From: Zetaproteobacteria bacterium
Lineage (GTDB): Bacteria > Pseudomonadota > Zetaproteobacteria > Mariprofundales > Mariprofundaceae
NCBI GenBank assembly: GCA_021545665.1
Contig: JAJRTX010000197.1
Coordinates: 1 to 10,238, forward strand
DNA: 10,238 bases
Reading direction: 5' to 3'
Shown: positions 5,808-10,238 of the stretch, piece after piece
Layout: every line of letters starts with the position of its first letter
How positions within the stretch are numbered: position 1 is the first letter of the stretch
Position numbers and translations under genes: made by a program
Notes under the pieces: model-generated
The model's input: the letters and a program-made list of their open reading frames with translations, nothing else
Told to the model about the DNA's origin: nothing
Database searches by the model: none

Positions 5808-8009
5808 TTAAAAGTTGGCTCTGGCCTGTACAAAGAAACTTCGCCCTTCACCGGGCAGGCGTTCGCCGACAGGTACGGCTGATGCCTGTCCGGTCACGTC
5901 TGTTGAGACCCGATTATAGCCGCCCAGATGATCCTGATAAAAGCGATCCAGAAGGTTGTTGACGCCGACACTGATTTCACTGCCTTTGGTCATGGCATAT
6001 CGGGCACGCAGATTAAACAGGCTGTAGCCGGAAGTTGTCTGTTCACTGTTGCTTTGCGATACCTTGTTCTGTTTGGCATAGAATACACCTTCAGTTGTGA
6101 CCGACCAACCGGCATCACCGTAATAACTAAGGCCGACAGTGCTGTTTAACGGTGCAATGCGATAGAGGTTGTCGCTGATGTCACGACGTTTACCTCGTAC
6201 ATAGCTGATGGTGCCGTCCAGCGCGATATGATCTGTAATATTCACTCCGAAATCGGCATCCGCACCATAGAACTCCGCATCGACGTTGGAAAACTGTAAC
6301 GGTACGCAGAATGGATCCAGCGGATTGGCAGTACAGAAACCGCCGCCGCGCAACATATTTCCCTGGTTGACGCGGAAGTTATAGGCTGTACCACTGGTTA
6401 GAGCCGTACCCTGAATGTAGTTATTAACCCGTTTGAAAAAGACGTGCGGCGTGAAATAGGCACGATCGGAGTGCCAGTCGAAACCGGCGTCAATATGATA
6501 TGATGTTTCGGGGTTCAGATAGACATCGCCAACATAGGTGCGCATATCGGCAAGACCCGCAGTTGATTCCAGTGGCGACCAGAGATAACGCTCCTGATAG
6601 GACGGAGCCCTCTGTTTTCCGGCGACTCCGATTTTGAAACTCAGATTATCATTAATACGCCGGGTCAGTTGAAGGGTGAGATCAACCAGGTTGTCATTTT
6701 GAGAAAGCTGGCTGTTGTTGAAACTGCTGGCCAGCATATTGATCTGTGTGCCCAGCATGCCTCCGAACCCGCTGGCACTGACGGTACCTGAATTCATCTG
6801 TACCCGGGTATAACGGGCACCCAGGCGGATATCGAGACTATCACTCAGAGCAGAATGCCACTCCGAAAACAGGCTGTAGCGGTTGCGTTTGACATCATTA
6901 TAGTTTTGCAGAGAGAAAGCCGCATTGGTCGGGTCATAAATATCGGCATTGTGTCTGGCCAGCCAGCCATCGGTGCCGATTGTGAGGCGACCACCGCTGA
7001 CAGGGATACCGGCATGCAGTTTATAAGCAAAATCCCTGGCGTTGGTGACGGCATAGCGATACATCGGCATGCCCATCATGCCGAGCATCAGCGGTACACT
7101 GCGCAATGAAAAGTTATCCATTTTATGGTCGGTATCCATATAATGCATATCGCTCAGCCACTGGATACCGCCGAGATCCTGATCGCTCTGATAGGAGGCA
7201 TTAAATGCATTGCCTTTGACATAGATAATATCCATAGGCAAGGCCGGAGAGCCGGAGTCATCCACTCGCTCGTTATTGTAACCGAGCTTTGCTTCTCCCC
7301 GGGAAAAATGGTGTCCATATTCTACACCAAGATTACGACGTTTATACTGTGTCGGCACAATATCTTTGCCATTACCGGCTTTCATATCCTGTCCCTTGTC
7401 GTAATTGCCATTGATTTGCAGGCGGTCTGTGCTGCCACTGATGCCGAGCTGACCACCGGCCGTAAATGCCTGATTGTTGCTGTCATAACCCGTGGAGAGT
7501 GTACCATGAGTTTCAACACCACCATCAGCTGAATAGGGCAGACTGGTTGTCTTGGCCTGTACGGTGCCACCGATACTTTCGGCTCCTGCGCTTACCGGGG
7601 AAACTCCCCTGATTACCTTGATACTCTCCAATTGGGACGGAGCTACATGACTTAGCGGCGGGTCCATCCAGTTCGGACCGGCCGGTGCAATATTCAGTCC
7701 GTCGAGCTGAACATTCACACGTGATCCGTACATGCCGCGATACTGAACAATGCCGGTCATAGGGCCATTTTTATTGACATTGGCTCCGGCTGCAGATTTG
7801 AGATAGTCCGTACTATCCACGGGCTGAAATGTCTGTTCATCCGGTTTAATGGTGATGCTGTCCAGTTGTACGGGGGCACTGCCTTCAACCTGAATAACCG
7901 CTGTATCGTCGGCGGCGTATGCTGTTGCAGAAAGAAACAGCAAACCGGCGATGACGGGCAAGGTGCAATGGCGGGCTCGAATTACATCGATGCGATGTAT
8001 GTGATCCAT
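5808..8009 (-). CDS. TonB-dependent outer-membrane receptor, OprC/NosA-like
   Basis: It is an outer-membrane beta-barrel that imports a ligand using TonB energy; copper is the best guess. Features in order are a signal peptide ending near AYA (30-32) and a plug domain with IVQYRGMYGSRVNVQLDG (about 87-104). The plug continues with PNWMDPP at 112-118, a VIRG strand and AESIGGTVQ. The barrel ends in Phe (VQARANF), as usual for outer-membrane insertion. The plug matches the OprC/NosA pattern (RGMxGSR, PNxMDxP). HKM at 295-297, followed by DNFSLR, corresponds to the HxM half of the OprC copper site. The plug Cys of the CxxxM motif is Gly111 here, with Met115 kept. A Met-rich loop (about 307-316) and a Cys pair (Cys559, Cys568) are further points. 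AAGGGAG about ten bases before the ATG is a good ribosome site. Substrate assignment rests on remembered family patterns, so another metal or chelate is possible. Confidence 0.88.
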   Translation of the reverse strand: MDHIHRIDVIRARHCTLPVIAGLLFLSATAYAADDTAVIQVEGSAPVQLDSITIKPDEQTFQPVDSTDYLKSAAGANVNKNGPMTGIVQYRGMYGSRVNVQLDGLNIAPAGPNWMDPPLSHVAPSQLESIKVIRGVSPVSAGAESIGGTVQAKTTSLPYSADGGVETHGTLSTGYDSNNQAFTAGGQLGISGSTDRLQINGNYDKGQDMKAGNGKDIVPTQYKRRNLGVEYGHHFSRGEAKLGYNNERVDDSGSPALPMDIIYVKGNAFNASYQSDQDLGGIQWLSDMHYMDTDHKMDNFSLRSVPLMLGMMGMPMYRYAVTNARDFAYKLHAGIPVSGGRLTIGTDGWLARHNADIYDPTNAAFSLQNYNDVKRNRYSLFSEWHSALSDSLDIRLGARYTRVQMNSGTVSASGFGGMLGTQINMLASSFNNSQLSQNDNLVDLTLQLTRRINDNLSFKIGVAGKQRAPSYQERYLWSPLESTAGLADMRTYVGDVYLNPETSYHIDAGFDWHSDRAYFTPHVFFKRVNNYIQGTALTSGTAYNFRVNQGNMLRGGGFCTANPLDPFCVPLQFSNVDAEFYGADADFGVNITDHIALDGTISYVRGKRRDISDNLYRIAPLNSTVGLSYYGDAGWSVTTEGVFYAKQNKVSQSNSEQTTSGYSLFNLRARYAMTKGSEISVGVNNLLDRFYQDHLGGYNRVSTDVTGQASAVPVGERLPGEGRSFFVQARANF

Positions 8010-8159
8010 ATTGATAACTCCCTTATATATGTTTTAACAGGGCGAATCTTACGGTGCTGGAAAGGATTATTGGATGTGGCAAAATGTCGCATGTGCATGA
8101 AGTGCTCTTGTTGTACTATTGCCCGAAGCCGTGCGGCCTACAGAGGTAATGGAATAATC
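8010..8159. promoter_or_regulatory. Divergent promoter region, receptor/regB
   Basis: This 150-bp gap must hold the promoters of the minus-strand receptor-tonB operon and of plus-strand regBA. It contains a RegA-box-like site at 8076-8090, described separately. I see no clean pair of -35/-10 hexamers in either direction, and no obvious Fur box. Confidence 0.6.
8076..8090. promoter_or_regulatory. Putative RegA/PrrA-type binding site
   Basis: The sequence is GTGGC-AAAAT-GTCGC, an imperfect inverted repeat (GYGRC-N5-GYCRC). The RegA/PrrA consensus is approximately GCGGC-N5-GTCGC with variable spacing, so this differs at one base. It sits in the control region directly upstream of regB and of the receptor. 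Binding is inferred, not shown. Confidence 0.5.
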
Positions 8160-9437
8160 ATGCGTTTGCTGGACACAGATCGAAGCTCGAAGGTCGCTGC
8201 CGTATTGCCGGGTAATATGGGGCGTGTATTGCTGATGCGTGCTGTGCTGATTCTATGTCAGTTGTTACTGGTATTGTTGTCGCTATTGTATGATGGTATC
8301 ACTCTGTCGCTGGCGCCAATCATGGCCGTGATCACCATCTATATTACGGTCAATGTCGTTTCTTTGCTAACACTGCTGGGTAACAGGAGGCCATCGGAAC
8401 GGGTGTATTTTTTCCAGCTCTTGCTGGATGTACTGTTTTTGACACTGCTGCTCTATTATTCCGGTGGTTATACGAACCCGTTTGTTTCGCTTTATCTGCT
8501 GCCACTGATTGTGGTTTCCACGACGATGGAGCGACGATATGCCTGGACAATGTCGGGTGTAGTAATGTTTTGCTATACGTTGATGGTATTCGAATATCAT
8601 CCCCTGTTTGTGATGGGCGGCGAACATGGCAGCCAGTTTGCCGGATTTCACCTGCATTTGCTCGGCATGTGGTTCAGTTTTGCTCTAAGTGTCAGCCTGA
8701 TTGTATTCTTCATCATGCGTATGACCCAGAGTATCCGGGAGCGTGATACCCGTTTGGCGAAAATGCGAGAAACTGCTGAACGAGACAGCCATATTCTTGC
8801 GCTGGGTGCAATGGCAGCCGGTGCGGCACATGAACTGGGTACACCGCTGGCGACCATGGCCGTAGTATCGCATGAACTGGCTTGTGATTTTGCCGATAAC
8901 AAAGAGGTTGCCGAGCAGGCCGCTATACTCAAAAATGAACTGGCTCGCTGTAAACAGGTCTTGTCACAACTGTCTGCCAGTGCCGGTCAACTGCGTGCGG
9001 AAGACGGGCAAGGCATTGCCTTTGATCGTTTTATTCGGGATGCCATTACACACTGGCAGGTAATGAGGCCACAAGCCGAACTGAGGCTGAATCCGCAGAC
9101 GGAAGGCAGTGCGCCGGAACTGGTGGCCGATTTCACACTAACGCAGGCTTTGTATAATCTATTAAATAATGCAGCCGATGCCGAAGCACGTGGCATATTG
9201 GTCAGCTTCGGCTGGGATGCACAACAGCTCTGGCTTGAAGTGCGCGATCAGGGTGAAGGATTTCCACAGTATGTTCTGGAGCAGGTCGGTCAGCCTGAAA
9301 TTTCGAGCAAAAGTACCGGCCACGGTTTGGGGCTGTTTCTCAGTCGTGCGGTTGTGGAACGTCTCGGTGGCCGGCTACAGTTATTCAACCCGGATGGTGG
9401 CGGTGCCTGTGCGCGTATCGTGTTACCAAGAGGCTAG
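8160..9437 (+). CDS. regB: RegB/PrrB/RoxS redox sensor histidine kinase
   Basis: It is a membrane sensor that phosphorylates its partner response regulator according to redox state. The start at ATG 8160 (425 aa) is chosen because upstream in-frame starts run antisense into the receptor gene. Residues 22-190 form about six membrane segments. They contain GGYTNPF (102-108), the GGxxNPF motif linked in RegB to quinone sensing. The phosphotransfer site is His224 in AAHELGTPL, exactly the RegB form of the H-box. Cys264 (LARCKQ) matches the redox-active Cys265 of Rhodobacter RegB. The ATPase domain has NLLNNAADA (333-341), DQGEGF (363-368) and GHGLGL (387-392). All sites needed for function are present. 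It is followed two bases later by regA, so they form an operon. It could equally be named prrB, actS or roxS. Confidence 0.92.
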   Translation: MRLLDTDRSSKVAAVLPGNMGRVLLMRAVLILCQLLLVLLSLLYDGITLSLAPIMAVITIYITVNVVSLLTLLGNRRPSERVYFFQLLLDVLFLTLLLYYSGGYTNPFVSLYLLPLIVVSTTMERRYAWTMSGVVMFCYTLMVFEYHPLFVMGGEHGSQFAGFHLHLLGMWFSFALSVSLIVFFIMRMTQSIRERDTRLAKMRETAERDSHILALGAMAAGAAHELGTPLATMAVVSHELACDFADNKEVAEQAAILKNELARCKQVLSQLSASAGQLRAEDGQGIAFDRFIRDAITHWQVMRPQAELRLNPQTEGSAPELVADFTLTQALYNLLNNAADAEARGILVSFGWDAQQLWLEVRDQGEGFPQYVLEQVGQPEISSKSTGHGLGLFLSRAVVERLGGRLQLFNPDGGGACARIVLPRG

Positions 9438-9439
9438 CT

Positions 9440-9976
9440 ATGACGCACTTATTACTGGTCGATGACGATACAGTTTTCTGTCAGGTGTTGGGCAAGGCAT
9501 TTGAAAAACGCGGTTTCGATGTCTGGGTGGCCCATGATGTGAGTCAGGCGATGGAACTGGTAGGCCGGCGTGGGGCTCCTGATTATGCCGTCGTCGATCT
9601 TTCCATGCCGGGCGGTTTATCCGGGCTGTCACTGGTGGAGCAGTTGCATAAGCGTTTTGGCTCGCAGCTTGGGATCGTGGTGTTGACCGGTTATGCAAGC
9701 GTTGCGACTGCAGTGGAGGCAATCAAGCTTGGTGCGGTACATTACCTGGCCAAACCGGCCAATGCGGATGAAATCATTCAGGCCTTCGGCAAGCAGCAGG
9801 GCGACTCGGATGCAGATGTGGTCGAAAACGCTGTGTCGGTTAAAAGGCTCGAATGGGAGTATATTCAGAAAGTGTTAAACGATTGCGATGGCAATATTTC
9901 GGCCGCCGCAAGAAAACTGGGTTTGCATCGGCGTACTTTGCAGCGAAAGCTTTCCAAACGACCGGTAAAAAACTGA
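9440..9976 (+). CDS. regA: RegA/PrrA/RoxR redox response regulator
   Basis: It is the DNA-binding partner of the preceding kinase. The 178-residue length and plan fit the RegA family: an N-terminal receiver, a short linker and a Fis-type helix-turn-helix. The receiver has the acidic pocket Asp8-Asp9-Asp10, phospho-acceptor Asp53 (VVDLSMPGG), Thr83 and Lys105. The C-terminal domain (about 136-172) reads LEWEYIQKVLNDCDGN then ISAAARKLGLHRRTLQRKL, the conserved RegA DNA-binding helix. The ATG follows the regB stop by two bases, with AGAGG seven bases upstream, which suggests translational coupling. In related bacteria the pair controls respiration, nitrogen and carbon genes at low oxygen. The copper chaperone gene senC, which lies next to this pair in Rhodobacter, is not present here between them. 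Confidence 0.93.
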   Translation: MTHLLLVDDDTVFCQVLGKAFEKRGFDVWVAHDVSQAMELVGRRGAPDYAVVDLSMPGGLSGLSLVEQLHKRFGSQLGIVVLTGYASVATAVEAIKLGAVHYLAKPANADEIIQAFGKQQGDSDADVVENAVSVKRLEWEYIQKVLNDCDGNISAAARKLGLHRRTLQRKLSKRPVKN

Positions 9977-9981
9977 CAGGG

Positions 9982-10238
9982 TTATATTTCGATACACTGT
10001 GGACAGGTGCCGCTCAATATCCGTTGTTCATGGTCGATATGCCAGTGCTCGAGCGCTGCCGGTAATCGTGGCAGTTCTTTCTGCTCATCGTTCAGGTCAA
10101 TGATTGCTTTGCAACGCTTGCAGAAGGCATGATGGTGCGGGCTTGTATTGCTGTCAAAAACGGTATTACCACCGACCTCAAAGCGACTGAGCAACCCGGA
10201 TGATTCAAATTGTCCGAGTGTCAGATAGATGGTATTCA
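9982..10238 (-). CDS. Fur-family regulator (PerR/Irr-like), 5' end missing
   Basis: It is a metal-dependent transcriptional regulator whose N-terminal DNA-binding helices lie beyond the right edge of the window. The visible part begins with NTIYLTLGQFESSGLLSRFE, the recognition-helix end and wing of a Fur-family winged helix. It continues with a dimerisation/metal domain: SPHHHAFCKRCKAIID (His cluster plus CxxC) and GTCPQC near the end, a second CxxC. The two CxxC pairs form the structural zinc site known in PerR and many Fur proteins. The HHH cluster, FDSN segment and short C-terminus resemble PerR or Irr more than classic Fur. The TTG at 10194 is not the real start, because the frame stays open to the edge. 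It converges on regA with only five bases between stops. Confidence 0.85.
   Translation of the reverse strand, partial: NTIYLTLGQFESSGLLSRFEVGGNTVFDSNTSPHHHAFCKRCKAIIDLNDEQKELPRLPAALEHWHIDHEQRILSGTCPQCIEI

Noticed and set aside
7125..7532. Plus-strand frame with hydrophobic stretches inside the receptor gene
   Set aside because: It is the antisense of beta-barrel strands; the receptor reading is clearly the real one.
8090..8102. GCATG-T-GCATG direct repeat after the RegA-like site
   Set aside because: Five-base repeats of this kind are expected by chance in a gap of this size, and no matching regulator motif came to mind.
7866..8159. Upstream extension of the regB frame as coding sequence
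   Set aside because: It runs antisense to the receptor signal peptide and through the divergent promoter. The ATG at 8160 gives a protein beginning close to the first membrane segment, as in RegB relatives.

Overview
This window looks like chromosomal DNA from a Pseudomonad-like proteobacterium (phylum Pseudomonadota). The signs are a RegB/RegA redox two-component pair, an outer-membrane TonB-dependent receptor with its own TonB, a lipoprotein hydrolase and a Fur-family regulator. I cannot fix the class; Gammaproteobacteria or Zetaproteobacteria would both fit. There are no RNA genes, transposons, CRISPR arrays or phage genes that I can support.

Layout. (1) 107-1327, plus strand: a lipoprotein alpha/beta hydrolase of the DUF900 type. 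(2) 1451-4072, minus strand: a translationally coupled cyclic-di-GMP operon. The upstream gene is a Rossmann-domain/GAF-like/GGDEF diguanylate cyclase. The downstream gene is an EAL phosphodiesterase whose reading frame breaks at a run of nine C (coding strand). Removing one base joins it perfectly to a C-terminal CZB zinc-binding domain. (3) 4277-4885, plus strand: a divergent NarL/LuxR-type orphan response regulator with a degenerate receiver acidic pocket. This middle block (about 1450-4900) is visibly richer in A+T than its flanks. (4) 4984-8009, minus strand: an OprC/NosA-like (copper receptor family) TonB-dependent receptor followed by a TonB protein. (5) 8160-9976, plus strand, divergent from the receptor: regB and regA, with the redox cysteine, quinone-type motif and phospho-sites all intact. 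(6) 9982 to the right edge, minus strand: the C-terminal part of a Fur/PerR/Irr-type regulator that runs off the window.

How the parts may work together. The receptor/TonB pair and the RegBA pair share a 150-bp divergent control region. It holds a GTGGC-N5-GTCGC element that resembles the RegA/PrrA binding consensus, so redox control of outer-membrane metal (probably copper) uptake is a reasonable hypothesis. The cyclic-di-GMP block pairs a synthase with a possible NAD(P)-type nucleotide sensor and a product-inhibition site with a hydrolase that has a zinc-sensing module. The hydrolase may be switched on and off by slippage in a homopolymer tract. The most notable signals are that tract, the Rossmann-GGDEF architecture and the putative RegA box.
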